A stretch of 48,829 nt of DNA from Chitinophagaceae bacterium (GTDB taxonomy: Bacteria; Bacteroidota; Bacteroidia; Chitinophagales; Chitinophagaceae): contig JAJAYD010000208.1 of assembly GCA_026786345.1 (NCBI GenBank), positions 1 to 48,829 of the forward strand, written 5' to 3'. The notes below the pieces were generated by a model. The model was not told where the DNA came from. It searched no databases and saw nothing but the letters and a program-made list of their open reading frames with translations. The translations under genes were made by a program, and so were the position numbers. Below, in pieces: positions 8,335 through 16,972 of the stretch; position 1 is the first letter of the stretch; each line of letters opens with the position of its first letter.

Positions 8335-9342
8335 TTATAATTTGCCCACCACTAAAACCTGGAATGTTCCCGGTTTCATTTTAGGGCGGTCACCTTTTTT
8401 TGCATCAGCAGCCAAAGGTTCAAACTCAGCAGTTGGCAGGTACAATTGGTGGGTTGTTTCGTCCAGGGTAATGGTACGAGCCCCTGGTTTTGTTATTATT
8501 GTTTCCGTCACTTTAAAATTGTTTGCTGCTTCTTCCTTTATCACCGTCATCGTGCCTTCTCCATTGCTGGTAAAAATAGTTTTTGTAGCCACATCAAACA
8601 CTACACCATCACATCCGTCACCAATAGGTATTTGGGTAATTACTGTGCCGTTAGCTGCATCCATTACAACCAATAACTTTTCGCACCCGGCAAATAATCT
8701 TTTGGTATTTATATCAAAAGCAAGGCCGGTAGGTGCCTCTGCTTTACCCAATGGCCAATGCCGCTTTGCAGTAAGAGTTTGGGTATTTACTTCGACAATT
8801 TCATTCTTGTCCTCAATATTCACATACAATTTTCCCGCATGATCTGTAACGGCTGTTTCTGGCTTACCGCCCAGGGCTATAGTAGCGGTAACTTTGTTAC
8901 TTGCCACGTCTATAACGGTCAAATCGTTGCTGCGACCGTTACAAACAAAAATACTTTTCGAAAATCTATCGTACACAAGAGCATCAGGGTTTTGGCCGGT
9001 TGCAATTTGTTGCACCACTTCGTGGGTGGTAAGATCAAATACGGTTACATTATTTAACCGGCCATTGGTTGTATATCCTTTGTTAACCTGTGGTACAAAG
9101 GCAATTCCATGCACACCATTTGTATTGGTTACAACGCCAATACTGTCGCCACTTGTTTTATCCAGTATGTTTACCTGGTTACCGTGCGATACATACAACT
9201 CCTTTCCGTTTATAGCCAAATAATCCCAGCCGCCCAGGCTGGCTATACGAAACGTTTTTTGAATGCCATAAGTTTTTTGGGCAATCCCTGCCATGGACAT
9301 TGAGACTACCAATATTAGGGTAGCCAGTATTTTATTGTGCAT
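8335..9342 (-). CDS. YncE/YVTN-type beta-propeller secreted protein
   Basis: A 335-residue exported protein: signal peptide at about 1-21 (MAGIAQ), then repeated units of about 40 residues with the YVTN-propeller pattern, for example DKTSGDSIGVVTNTNGVHGIAFVP, DLTTHEVVQQIATGQNPDALV, DVASNKVTATIALGGKPE and NTQTLTAKRHWPLGKAEAP. These build a seven-bladed propeller in periplasmic or secreted proteins. The biochemical role is usually ligand or DNA binding, or unknown. It is the upstream partner of a PAP2 phosphatase gene, but a functional link is not evident. Confidence 0.85.
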   Translation of the reverse strand: MHNKILATLILVVSMSMAGIAQKTYGIQKTFRIASLGGWDYLAINGKELYVSHGNQVNILDKTSGDSIGVVTNTNGVHGIAFVPQVNKGYTTNGRLNNVTVFDLTTHEVVQQIATGQNPDALVYDRFSKSIFVCNGRSNDLTVIDVASNKVTATIALGGKPETAVTDHAGKLYVNIEDKNEIVEVNTQTLTAKRHWPLGKAEAPTGLAFDINTKRLFAGCEKLLVVMDAANGTVITQIPIGDGCDGVVFDVATKTIFTSNGEGTMTVIKEEAANNFKVTETIITKPGARTITLDETTHQLYLPTAEFEPLAADAKKGDRPKMKPGTFQVLVVGKL

Positions 9343-9510
9343 GTTGTGTTTTTTACGATTGATGAGCAGATGGTTTATTTATTTGTTTATGGTAGTAATG
9401 GTATTGTAAAGGCGTGCTATTTAAATTTTATCTATCCTTACCTACTACCTTCAGATTTAAGGAACATAGTTGTTACACCTGCTATTTTAGGTTTATTTGA
9501 GATGATAGCA

Positions 9511-10491
9511 TTATTTAAAAGAATATCGAAGGCCCGGCATAAAATGTCCATATTGATAATTGGCACTCAATGCAAGGCGATTGGTTTTTGGTTTTGTTGG
9601 AGCCTTAATTTTAGCATAGCGATGGTAGTTACGAACTACCTGTCTTCCACTTAAAAAACCAAGGGCTGCCCCAATTAAAACATCTGTAGGCCAATGTTTA
9701 TTTTCGGTAATACGGCTAAAGCCAATTAAAGTGGCTGCACTGTAAGCAATAATGGGTACAATGGGTTTATCCTTGTATTCCATTGCATAAACAGTTGCTG
9801 CTGCAAATGCTGCCGTAGTGTGGCCCGAAGGAAATGAAGAAAAGGAAGCACGATCTCTTTTATTACCATTTGCATCTTTGCTAAACTGGTAAAAAGGGCC
9901 ATGAAAAGTGGTGGCATTTTTCATGGTAACGGGGTCAATGTAACCAGGCCTTTGCCTGCCTGTTAAAAACTTAAGAGCGGTTTCAATTACCCCGGCAGTT
10001 ATGTAAGATTGCGTAGCCAGAAGGGTGGTGGTTTTCATTTTTTGATTATTAAAGATAAAACCATAAGCCCCTAACGCACCCAGGGTATAAAGTTCATACC
10101 GGCCGCCAAACTGCGTAACATAGTTACTTGTTGAGCTAAGGGGTTTATTATTATCTTTTAATTTAACTGCAAAACGACTAACAGGTTTGTCGGCAAAAGA
10201 TAACGCAGCGGTAAACAAAGCCAGTTCGCCTACCTGTTTGTAATCTCTTGCTCTGCCTTGAAAGGGTAGGGTTAGTTGTTGCTTAAAATCGCTGGCAAGT
10301 AAAACAAAATAGGTTTTGACGTTTATGTGAGTATTTTCTGTATACGCATTTGGGTTAATATTGTTTTGTTGGCCATTGTGTAAGGTGTCAGCTTTTAGTT
10401 TAAGGCTATCTAATTTTTGTAGCAATGTATCAGTGCGCTGGGCCGAAGCGGTAATGGAAACTAACATTATACAACACAATGCATATCTCAT
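9511..10491 (-). CDS. PAP2 family phosphatase, exported
   Basis: The 326-residue form begins with a signal peptide MRYALCCIMLVSITASA. The PAP2 motifs are complete: KX6RP at 174-182 (KFLTGRQRP), PSGH at 221-224 and SRX5HX3D at 259-270 (SRITENKHWPTD). It differs from the first PAP2 protein in having a long N-terminal region (about 20-110) and few clear membrane helices, so it may be periplasmic or associated with the outer membrane. I chose the ATG at 10491 because it starts the signal peptide and has AAAGGA just upstream. An upstream in-frame ATG at 10560 would add 23 polar residues in front of it. The substrate is unknown. Confidence 0.87.
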   Translation of the reverse strand: MRYALCCIMLVSITASAQRTDTLLQKLDSLKLKADTLHNGQQNNINPNAYTENTHINVKTYFVLLASDFKQQLTLPFQGRARDYKQVGELALFTAALSFADKPVSRFAVKLKDNNKPLSSTSNYVTQFGGRYELYTLGALGAYGFIFNNQKMKTTTLLATQSYITAGVIETALKFLTGRQRPGYIDPVTMKNATTFHGPFYQFSKDANGNKRDRASFSSFPSGHTTAAFAAATVYAMEYKDKPIVPIIAYSAATLIGFSRITENKHWPTDVLIGAALGFLSGRQVVRNYHRYAKIKAPTKPKTNRLALSANYQYGHFMPGLRYSFK

Positions 10492-10779
10492 TAATATTCC
10501 TTTCAAAAGATATCCTGCTTTCTTAATGTTGATGTTATTATAATTAGGATGAATATGCATTCTATCTGTCTTTTTTTGGTTTTAAAAAAACAATGTTATT
10601 CTTAAACTTTGAAGCAATTCTGAAGTAATTGTACAAAAGTAAAATAATACTTACGGGCCTGGTCAAAAGCTGGTTTTTTAAGGTTTAACATCTTTGGATT
10701 GAATTTTAAATAGAAGCTACAGATTTCAGACAGATTCAGGTTGCACCTTCCCCAGCTTATTCATCTAAATATTTAAATT

Positions 10780-11208
10780 ATGAAAAAATTATTTGTTTTA
10801 CTTGCTATCACGGGTTTTGCATCGTTTGCAGCCACTGCCCAACACTTAAAAGAGTCGCAGGTACCTTCAAAAGTTAAACTCGCATTTCAAAAAAGTTATC
10901 CAAAAACAATGGGTAAATGGGAGATGGAAGATCATAAGTACGAAGTGAATTTTAAACATGAGGGGCAAACAATGTCGGCAGTGATAGACAAAATGGGAAA
11001 TATTACTGAAACTGAAACGGATATTGCCATTAAACAATTGCCGGTGGCTATTTCTGATTATGTAATGCAGCATTACAAAGGGGCTAAAATTACAGAGGCT
11101 TCTGCTATTAAAAAGGGCGGAGGCGAAATGAATTACGAAGCCCGTGTAAAAGGTAAGGATGTAATTTTTGATGCCAATGGCAAATTTATAAAAGAAGTAA
11201 AAGATTAG
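10780..11208 (+). CDS. PepSY-like domain secreted protein
   Basis: A 142-residue exported protein with a signal peptide at about 1-20 (FAATAQ). The remainder matches the putative beta-lactamase-inhibitor-like PepSY family common in Bacteroidota: VPSKVKLAFQKSYPKTMGKWEMEDHKYEVNF, TMSAVIDKMGNITETE and the second half IKQLPVAISDYVMQHYKG with VIFDANGKFIKE. Two tandem PepSY-like halves are visible. Such proteins are periplasmic and of unknown ligand. It is divergent from the PAP2 gene and followed by a strong terminator. Confidence 0.83.
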   Translation: MKKLFVLLAITGFASFAATAQHLKESQVPSKVKLAFQKSYPKTMGKWEMEDHKYEVNFKHEGQTMSAVIDKMGNITETETDIAIKQLPVAISDYVMQHYKGAKITEASAIKKGGGEMNYEARVKGKDVIFDANGKFIKEVKD

Positions 11209-11216
11209 ATATTTGC

Positions 11217-11250
11217 AAAGGACAGGCTAACAGGCCTGTCCTTTTATTTT
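11217..11250 (+). terminator. Rho-independent terminator between PepSY and TolC genes
   Basis: A perfect 10-base stem, AAAGGACAGG at 11217-11226 and CCTGTCCTTT at 11235-11244, with an 8-base loop followed by TATTTT. It begins 9 bases after the PepSY stop and ends only a few bases before the TolC start codon. Confidence 0.85.
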
Positions 11251-11252
11251 AA

Positions 11253-12494
11253 ATGCCCTGGATGAAATTTTATTTGTTTATCTCTTTTTTATTCCTGCAA
11301 ATATTGGGTTTTGCACAAATCCATTCGCTTGACTACTTCATAGAGCAGGCCCGTACCAATAGCCCTGCCATAAGCGAGTTTAATAACCAGGTTTTAAGCA
11401 ACCAGCTGGATAGTCTATTGCTCCGTGCGTCGTTAAAAACACAAGTAAATTTTATAAGCAGTAATAGCTATGCACCGGTAATTAAAGGTTTTGGTTACGA
11501 CAACGCCATTACCAATGGAGCCAACATAACAGGTGTTGTACAGGCAAGCAGAAACTTTCTCACCAAAAACAATGTAGCAGCAGAGTTGAATGTTTTACGC
11601 TTGCTGTCGCAATCGATTTACGATACTATAAAAATTACAGGGCAAGACCTTTTGCGTACTATTACCGAGCAATATATTACTGCTTTTGGAGACCAGGTGC
11701 AACTTGACTTTAATAGGGAGATTTACGACTTATTACAAAATGAAGAAGTGGTTTTGAAGAAACTTACCCGGCAGAGCTTTTACAAGCAAACCGATTACCT
11801 GGCCTTTTACGTTACCCTGCAGCAACAGCAGTTTGCATACCTGCAATCGCAAATACAGTACAATGCCGATTACTTAACCCTTAGTTACCTGGCGGGTATG
11901 GTTGATACCACTATCAGCCGCATTGAGCGGCCAACGATCAACGATAGTTTGAAAGTGGATTTTATCAATTCGGTTTTTTACAAAAGGTTTACAACAGACA
12001 GCCTTCGGCTTGAGGCTGAAAAGCGTTTAATAGATTACCAGTATAAACCCAGGTTAGGCGCTTATGCCGATGCAGGTTATAACTCGTCGCTGCTAACTAC
12101 TCCTTATAAAAATTTGGGGGTCAGCTTTGGCGTAAGTCTTACAGTGCCCATTTACGACGGCAATCAAAAAAGGTATAAGTATAACAAAGTTGAGCTGCTT
12201 GAACGAAGTCGCCAGAATAGAAAAATATTTTATATAAACCAATACCGGCAGCAAATTGTGCAGCTAACACAGCAACTAAAATCAAGCGATTTACTGGTGA
12301 CTACAATTAATTCACAGATCCGGTACATCAATACATTGCTGAGTGCTAATTCAAAATTGCTTGAAACAGGTGATATAAAAATTGCAGATTATGTGCTGGC
12401 TATAGGTAATTATATCAATGCCAGAAACCTGTTGAACCAAAATTATATTTACAGGTTAAGGATTGGCAACCAGATAAATTATTGGAATAAGTGA
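11253..12494 (+). CDS. TolC family outer-membrane efflux protein
   Basis: A 413-residue protein with a signal peptide (MKFYLFISFLFLQILGFAQ, preceded by three residues MPW; the ATG at 11262 is an alternative start). The body shows the TolC pattern of long helices in two repeats: LDYFIEQARTNSPAISEFNNQVL near the N-terminus, PRLGAYADAGYNSSL and GVSFGVSLTVPIYDGNQKR in the second half, and a final long helix ending ARNLLNQNYIYRLRIGNQINYW. It forms the outer-membrane exit duct of a tripartite pump. It is the first gene of the efflux set completed by the adaptor and RND permease genes downstream, separated from the adaptor by a repeat array. Confidence 0.9.
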   Translation: MPWMKFYLFISFLFLQILGFAQIHSLDYFIEQARTNSPAISEFNNQVLSNQLDSLLLRASLKTQVNFISSNSYAPVIKGFGYDNAITNGANITGVVQASRNFLTKNNVAAELNVLRLLSQSIYDTIKITGQDLLRTITEQYITAFGDQVQLDFNREIYDLLQNEEVVLKKLTRQSFYKQTDYLAFYVTLQQQQFAYLQSQIQYNADYLTLSYLAGMVDTTISRIERPTINDSLKVDFINSVFYKRFTTDSLRLEAEKRLIDYQYKPRLGAYADAGYNSSLLTTPYKNLGVSFGVSLTVPIYDGNQKRYKYNKVELLERSRQNRKIFYINQYRQQIVQLTQQLKSSDLLVTTINSQIRYINTLLSANSKLLETGDIKIADYVLAIGNYINARNLLNQNYIYRLRIGNQINYWNK

Positions 12495-12503
12495 GTGTTA
12501 TGA

Positions 12504-12703
12504 GTTGATAGTTGAGAGATGAAAGGCAAAGATAAAAGGTTGTGAGAGCATAGAGTTGAGAGAAGATAGAAGATAGATGATAGATGATAGTAAGAGTTAC
12601 ACCGGGGAGGAAGTGATCAACCTTAACTAGTTATTTCCTTTTCACGTTTCACGTTTCACCTTTGACCATTCACCATTCACCATTCACCTTTGCACTTTCA
12701 CCT
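12504..12703 (+). repeat. Heptanucleotide-period intergenic array A (TolC-adaptor gap)
   Basis: The intergenic region has two arms with a 7-base period. The left arm (about 12504-12594) is purine-rich, with units such as GTTGATA, GTTGAGA, TAGAAGA and TAGATGA (twice). The right arm (12641-12703) is nine contiguous pyrimidine-rich heptamers of the type TTCACGT, TTCACCT and TTCACCA. A unique spacer of about 45 bases separates them. The right-arm unit read on the other strand (GTGAATG) nearly equals the left-arm unit of array B (GTGAATA). No open frame fits it. Possible roles are an RNA hairpin, a transcript processing or attenuation element, or a neutral expanding repeat. Confidence 0.8.
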
Positions 12704-12727
12704 TCCTAAACACCGATAAAAAAATTT

Positions 12728-13663
12728 ATGAAACGTTTTGCTCTTGTACTGTTTTGTTTCGTTACAGCATTGCTTTCCTGCAAGCATACCGACAGTAATG
12801 CTGTGGTAGAAGAAAGCGTAACGGAGGAAGTGCAGACACCTGTTACTGTGACGGAAATAAGTACAGAAGCTATGGTTGATTATGTTGACCTTACAGCGAT
12901 ATCCTCCTTTTTACAAAGCAGCTTTATTAAAGCAACGGCTAATGGATTTATCAAGTCGGTTTCAATAAAACCCGGCGAATTTGTACAGGCGGGCAAACAG
13001 GTTTTTGTTATGCAAACCAAGGAAGCCAAAGCCCTCGGTAATACCATTAACGACCTGGATCCAAGCTTTAAATTTTCTGGTCTCATTCGTATAAATGTGG
13101 CGCAATCGGGGTTTATATCACAGGTAAATCATCAACCCGGAGATTATGTTCAGGATGGTGAACAACTGGCAGTCTTAAGTAATGCCAGCAGTTTTGGCTT
13201 CCTGCTCAACCTGCCATACGAGTTGCGCTCCTCTCTTGCTGCCAATAAAAATATTGATGTGGAACTGCCCGACAAAACGCATTTGATTGGTCATGTTGCC
13301 TATATACTGCCTACGGTAGATTCTGTATCGCAAACCCAGGCGGTATTGATTAAAGTGAATGCGCAATCAAACCTGCCCACCAACCTTATTGCAAAAGTCC
13401 GCATTGTAAAAAATGCACATGCTAATGTACAATCGTTACCAAAGGAGGCCATATTGGCCGATGAAGCCCAGACCAACTTTTGGGTAATGAAAATGATTGA
13501 TTCTGCCACGGCTGTTAAAATTGATATTGTTAAAGGCATGGAAGCCGGAGATAGGGTGGAAGTGGTAAGCCCCAACTTTAGCAAAACCGACAAGTTTGTG
13601 CTAAAAGGAAATTATGGTTTGCCCGATACGGCTAAGGTTAAAATAATGAAGGGGGAGGAGTGA
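12728..13663 (+). CDS. RND efflux periplasmic adaptor (membrane-fusion protein), lipoprotein
   Basis: A 311-residue lipoprotein (lipobox LLSC with Cys18) with the HlyD/AcrA-type lipoyl domain: ATANGFIKSVSIKPGEFVQAGKQVFVM is the first half and SGFISQVNHQPGDYVQDGEQLAVL the second. A beta-barrel region follows (FLLNLPYELRSSL to AKVRIV), and then a membrane-proximal domain ending around KGNYGLPDTAKVK. Only about 30 residues separate the two lipoyl halves, so the long helical hairpin that normally contacts TolC is almost absent. It bridges the TolC protein upstream and the RND permease downstream. Confidence 0.88.
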   Translation: MKRFALVLFCFVTALLSCKHTDSNAVVEESVTEEVQTPVTVTEISTEAMVDYVDLTAISSFLQSSFIKATANGFIKSVSIKPGEFVQAGKQVFVMQTKEAKALGNTINDLDPSFKFSGLIRINVAQSGFISQVNHQPGDYVQDGEQLAVLSNASSFGFLLNLPYELRSSLAANKNIDVELPDKTHLIGHVAYILPTVDSVSQTQAVLIKVNAQSNLPTNLIAKVRIVKNAHANVQSLPKEAILADEAQTNFWVMKMIDSATAVKIDIVKGMEAGDRVEVVSPNFSKTDKFVLKGNYGLPDTAKVKIMKGEE

Positions 13664-13906
13664 GAAAGTCGAAAGTCAAAAGTAAAAAGTCGAAAGTCAA
13701 AAATGAATAGTGAATAGTGAATAGTGAATAGTAAATAGTGGATAGTGAATAGTGAATAGTTGAAGATGAAAAAGTCAAAACTCAAAAGCTAATGGTGAAT
13801 AATTTAACGGGATTTACTATCTACTAACTACTAACTACTATCTAATAACTACTAACTACTAACTACTAACTACTAACTTCTATCTCCTATCTTCTAAATT
13901 CTCTTT
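13664..13906 (+). repeat. Heptanucleotide-period intergenic array B (adaptor-RND gap)
   Basis: The clearest of three related arrays. The left arm has about 15 contiguous heptamers at 13664-13768: first GAAAGTC-type units, then AATAGTG-type units. The right arm has about 13 contiguous heptamers at 13816-13906, mostly ACTAACT with ACTATCT and TCTATCT variants, ending seven bases before the RND start codon. A spacer of about 45 bases lies between them. The left arm is purine-rich and the right arm pyrimidine-rich, so the transcript could fold back imperfectly on itself. The left arm begins inside the last bases around the adaptor stop codon (13661-13663). Confidence 0.85.
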
Positions 13907-13912
13907 CTATAA

Positions 13913-16900
13913 ATGAAGAACTTCTTTATCTCATATAAAAATCCACTGGCAGTATTAATAGTGCTTATTCTGGCTGGTGGCGTTTTTACTTACAGCAAGT
14001 TGCAAACGTCGTTATTTCCTGAGATCACTTTTCCTAAAATAAAAATTATTGCCGATGCCGGTTTACAACCGGTAGATAAAATGATGGTTACGGTAACAAA
14101 GCCATTGGAGAATGCCATAAAAAAAATACCTAATCTTACAAACATTCGCAGCACAACCAGCAGGGGAAGTTGCGAAATTTCAGCATACATAAGCTGGGAT
14201 GCAAATGTTGATATAAGCCAGCAGCAGATTGAATCAAAAATTGGCGAAATACGTAACGATCTGCCGCCGGGCGTACAAATAACCGTGGAGAAAATGAACC
14301 CCTCCATACTGCCGGTTCTTGGCTACACACTCGAAACAAACAGCCAAAGCCGAACGCCCATCGACATGAAGCAACTGGCAATGTTTACCATCAAACCTTT
14401 CTTATCGCAAGTGGCGGGTGTAGCAGAAGTAAGAATTATTGGCGGCAGGCAAAAGGAGTTTTGGCTAACCCTGAACACCCAAAAAATGAGCTCGCTGGGT
14501 GTAACACCAGACGCACTTACAACAGCGCTCAATCAATCAAATTTCATACAGTCAAATGGTTTTTTGGCCGACTATAAAATGCTTTACCTGTCCGTTACAG
14601 ATGCCACCCTGCACTCAGTCACAGATTTACAAAACCTGGTAGTCTCCAATAACAGCAAACGTATTCTTCAGCTAAAAGATATAGCCGACATAACTATTAA
14701 GGAAGGTGTTGAATATACCCGTATTAATGCAAACGGACGTGAAGGTATATTGGTGGCAATCATAAAACAGCCAAACAGCAACCTCATCGATTTGTCGACA
14801 GAAATGGAAAAAAAGGTACAGGCGTTGCGTCAAATACTTCCGCAGGGTGTTACCATCAAACCTTACTACATACAGGCAGAATTTGTAAACGATTCAGTAA
14901 AAAGTGTTACCGATAGCCTATGGATTGGTTTGTTGCTGGCTATTGTTGTAGCTATCATTTTTCTCAGGTCGTTTAAAGCAAGCGTTACTATATTAATTAC
15001 CATACCTGTTACTATTTGTCTGTCGTTAATATCAATTTATGCAGCAGGTTACTCATTAAACATTATGACACTGGGGGCTATAGCTGCTGCCATTGGTTTA
15101 ATTATAGACGATGCCATTGTGATAGTGGAACAAATACACCGTTCTCACGAAGAGCACCCTGGCGAGCCCAACGAGGTTATAGTAAAAAAGGCCATTCATT
15201 ACCTGCTGCCGGCAATGATCGGGTCATCGCTTAGTACAATTGTAATCTTCATACCCTTTGAATTAATGAGTGGTATTGCCGGTGCCTATTTTAAAGTAAT
15301 GACCAATACTATGATCATTACCCTGGTGTGTTCATTCGTGGTAACCTGGATATTTTTACCCGTTGTATATTTATTTCTGACACCACGTAAAAAGGAAACC
15401 GGAACAAAAAAGGCAGCACAAGTTCACGAAGTTAAAAACCAGCGATGGGTTGCCTTTTTTATACACAGACCCATTATAAGTATCGTATTAATGTTGGGGT
15501 TGATCGTAAGCATTGTTCTAATTCTACCCCGCCTCGAAACAGGTTTTTTACCAGAGATGGATGAAGGGAGCATTGTGTTGGATTACAGTTCGCCACCCGG
15601 TACCTCGTTAGAGGAAACCGACCGGATGTTGAGACAGGTTGAAAAAATTATTATTGCCATACCAGATGTTGCTGCTTATAGCAGAAGAACAGGCACGCAA
15701 ATGGGCTTCTTTATTACCGAACCTAATACAGGCGACTATCTTATACAATTAAAGAAAAGCAGGAACCGGTCTACCAACGATGTTATTGAGGAAATACGTC
15801 ATAAAGTTGAATCCTCCCAGCCTGCTTTAATCATAGACTTTGGGCAGGTGATAGGAGATATGTTGGGCGATTTGATGACCTCCGTTCAACCCATAGAAAT
15901 AAAAATATTTGGCACCAACGCCACCATGCTAAAAACGTATGCAAAACAAATAGGTGGGCTGGTTGAAAAAGTAGCAGGCACCGCTGACGTTTTTAATGGT
16001 GTGGTCATCGCCGGACCTTCTTTAAGTATAGTACCCGACAACAGCAAATTGGCGCAATTTATGTTAACCCCGGCAGCCTTTCAAACGCAGGTGCAATTAT
16101 CGTTACAGGGTGCAGCCGTAGGTAATATTCTTGAAAAAGAACAGTTGTCTGTTATAAGAATTGTTTATCCCAACAGCAACCGGCAGACCATTGAAGGCAT
16201 TCGGAATATGCGGATATTTTTACCTTCCGGCCAATTAAAAGCTATTGCCGATTTAGCCACAGTAACACTAAATGCCGGCGATGCGCAAATAGAAAGAGAG
16301 AACCTTCAATCGATGGGCGTAATCAGTTCCAGGTTAGAAAACCGGGATCTGGGTAGCACCATTAAGGATATTAAAACAACGATAGCCCGCAACGTAAAAC
16401 TGCCGTTGGGGTATCATGTTGAGTATGGTGGCGAATATGCAGAGCAGCAAAAATCGTTTGGCGAACTGCTGGTAATTTTAATAACATCGAGCATGCTGGT
16501 ATTTGGTACCATCCTTTTTTTATTTAAAGATTTTATGACTGCCTTAATGATCATCCTGATTGCCGTGCTGGGTATATCGGGCAGTTATCTCGCTCTTTAC
16601 TTTACCAATACTGCTTTAAATGTTGGTAGTTATACCGGTCTCATAATGATAGTGGGCATCATAGGAGAGAATGCCATTTTTACCATCCTTCAATTTAAAG
16701 AATCACTTCACCAAAAGTCGGTTGATGAGTCAATTGTGTATGCGATCTCCACCAGGTTACGGCCAAAGTTAATGACGGCTTTTGGTGCCATTATTGCTTT
16801 GCTTCCTTTGGCATTAGGCATTGGCACAGGCGCCCAGTTACACCAACCGCTTGCCATTGCAGTAATTGGTGGGTTTCTGGTTGCGCTGCCTTTGTTATTA

Positions 16901-16972
16901 ATTGTGTTGCCAACCTTTATCAGGGTTCTGTATAAAAATAAACCACTCCCTCCCGCTGATGATTTAAAATAA
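13913..16972 (+). CDS. RND efflux permease (AcrB/CusA superfamily)
   Basis: A 1019-residue inner-membrane proton-driven exporter with the usual twofold layout: TM1 at about 13-30, a large periplasmic loop, TM2-6 at about 335-500, a second loop, and TM8-12 at about 855-1005. Family signatures include PEITFPKIKI, the TM4 proton-relay pair in LIIDDAIVIVEQI, RLETGFLPEMDEGSIVLDY at the start of the second loop, and GIIGENAIFTI in TM10. It completes the TolC-adaptor-permease set. I cannot decide between drug (HAE) and metal (HME) export; the FLPEMDEGS segment is closer to HME-like members, but no methionine relay was traced. Confidence 0.93.
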   Translation: MKNFFISYKNPLAVLIVLILAGGVFTYSKLQTSLFPEITFPKIKIIADAGLQPVDKMMVTVTKPLENAIKKIPNLTNIRSTTSRGSCEISAYISWDANVDISQQQIESKIGEIRNDLPPGVQITVEKMNPSILPVLGYTLETNSQSRTPIDMKQLAMFTIKPFLSQVAGVAEVRIIGGRQKEFWLTLNTQKMSSLGVTPDALTTALNQSNFIQSNGFLADYKMLYLSVTDATLHSVTDLQNLVVSNNSKRILQLKDIADITIKEGVEYTRINANGREGILVAIIKQPNSNLIDLSTEMEKKVQALRQILPQGVTIKPYYIQAEFVNDSVKSVTDSLWIGLLLAIVVAIIFLRSFKASVTILITIPVTICLSLISIYAAGYSLNIMTLGAIAAAIGLIIDDAIVIVEQIHRSHEEHPGEPNEVIVKKAIHYLLPAMIGSSLSTIVIFIPFELMSGIAGAYFKVMTNTMIITLVCSFVVTWIFLPVVYLFLTPRKKETGTKKAAQVHEVKNQRWVAFFIHRPIISIVLMLGLIVSIVLILPRLETGFLPEMDEGSIVLDYSSPPGTSLEETDRMLRQVEKIIIAIPDVAAYSRRTGTQMGFFITEPNTGDYLIQLKKSRNRSTNDVIEEIRHKVESSQPALIIDFGQVIGDMLGDLMTSVQPIEIKIFGTNATMLKTYAKQIGGLVEKVAGTADVFNGVVIAGPSLSIVPDNSKLAQFMLTPAAFQTQVQLSLQGAAVGNILEKEQLSVIRIVYPNSNRQTIEGIRNMRIFLPSGQLKAIADLATVTLNAGDAQIERENLQSMGVISSRLENRDLGSTIKDIKTTIARNVKLPLGYHVEYGGEYAEQQKSFGELLVILITSSMLVFGTILFLFKDFMTALMIILIAVLGISGSYLALYFTNTALNVGSYTGLIMIVGIIGENAIFTILQFKESLHQKSVDESIVYAISTRLRPKLMTAFGAIIALLPLALGIGTGAQLHQPLAIAVIGGFLVALPLLLIVLPTFIRVLYKNKPLPPADDLK

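Noticed and set aside
8342-8842. Open frame of 166 codons on the plus strand inside the beta-propeller gene
   Set aside because: It lies entirely antisense to a well-supported propeller gene with clear repeats. Its translation has no recognisable domain and is a shadow of the real gene's codon pattern.
9337-9654. 105-codon plus-strand open frame between the propeller and second PAP2 genes
   Set aside because: It overlaps the 3' part of the PAP2 gene in antisense, its product shows no family features, and only its first part is intergenic.
12504-13906. The heptamer arrays as CRISPR arrays
   Set aside because: The units are 7 bases long with no unique spacers between them, there are no cas genes in the window, and the arms change composition halfway. 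This is a short-period tandem repeat, not a repeat-spacer array.
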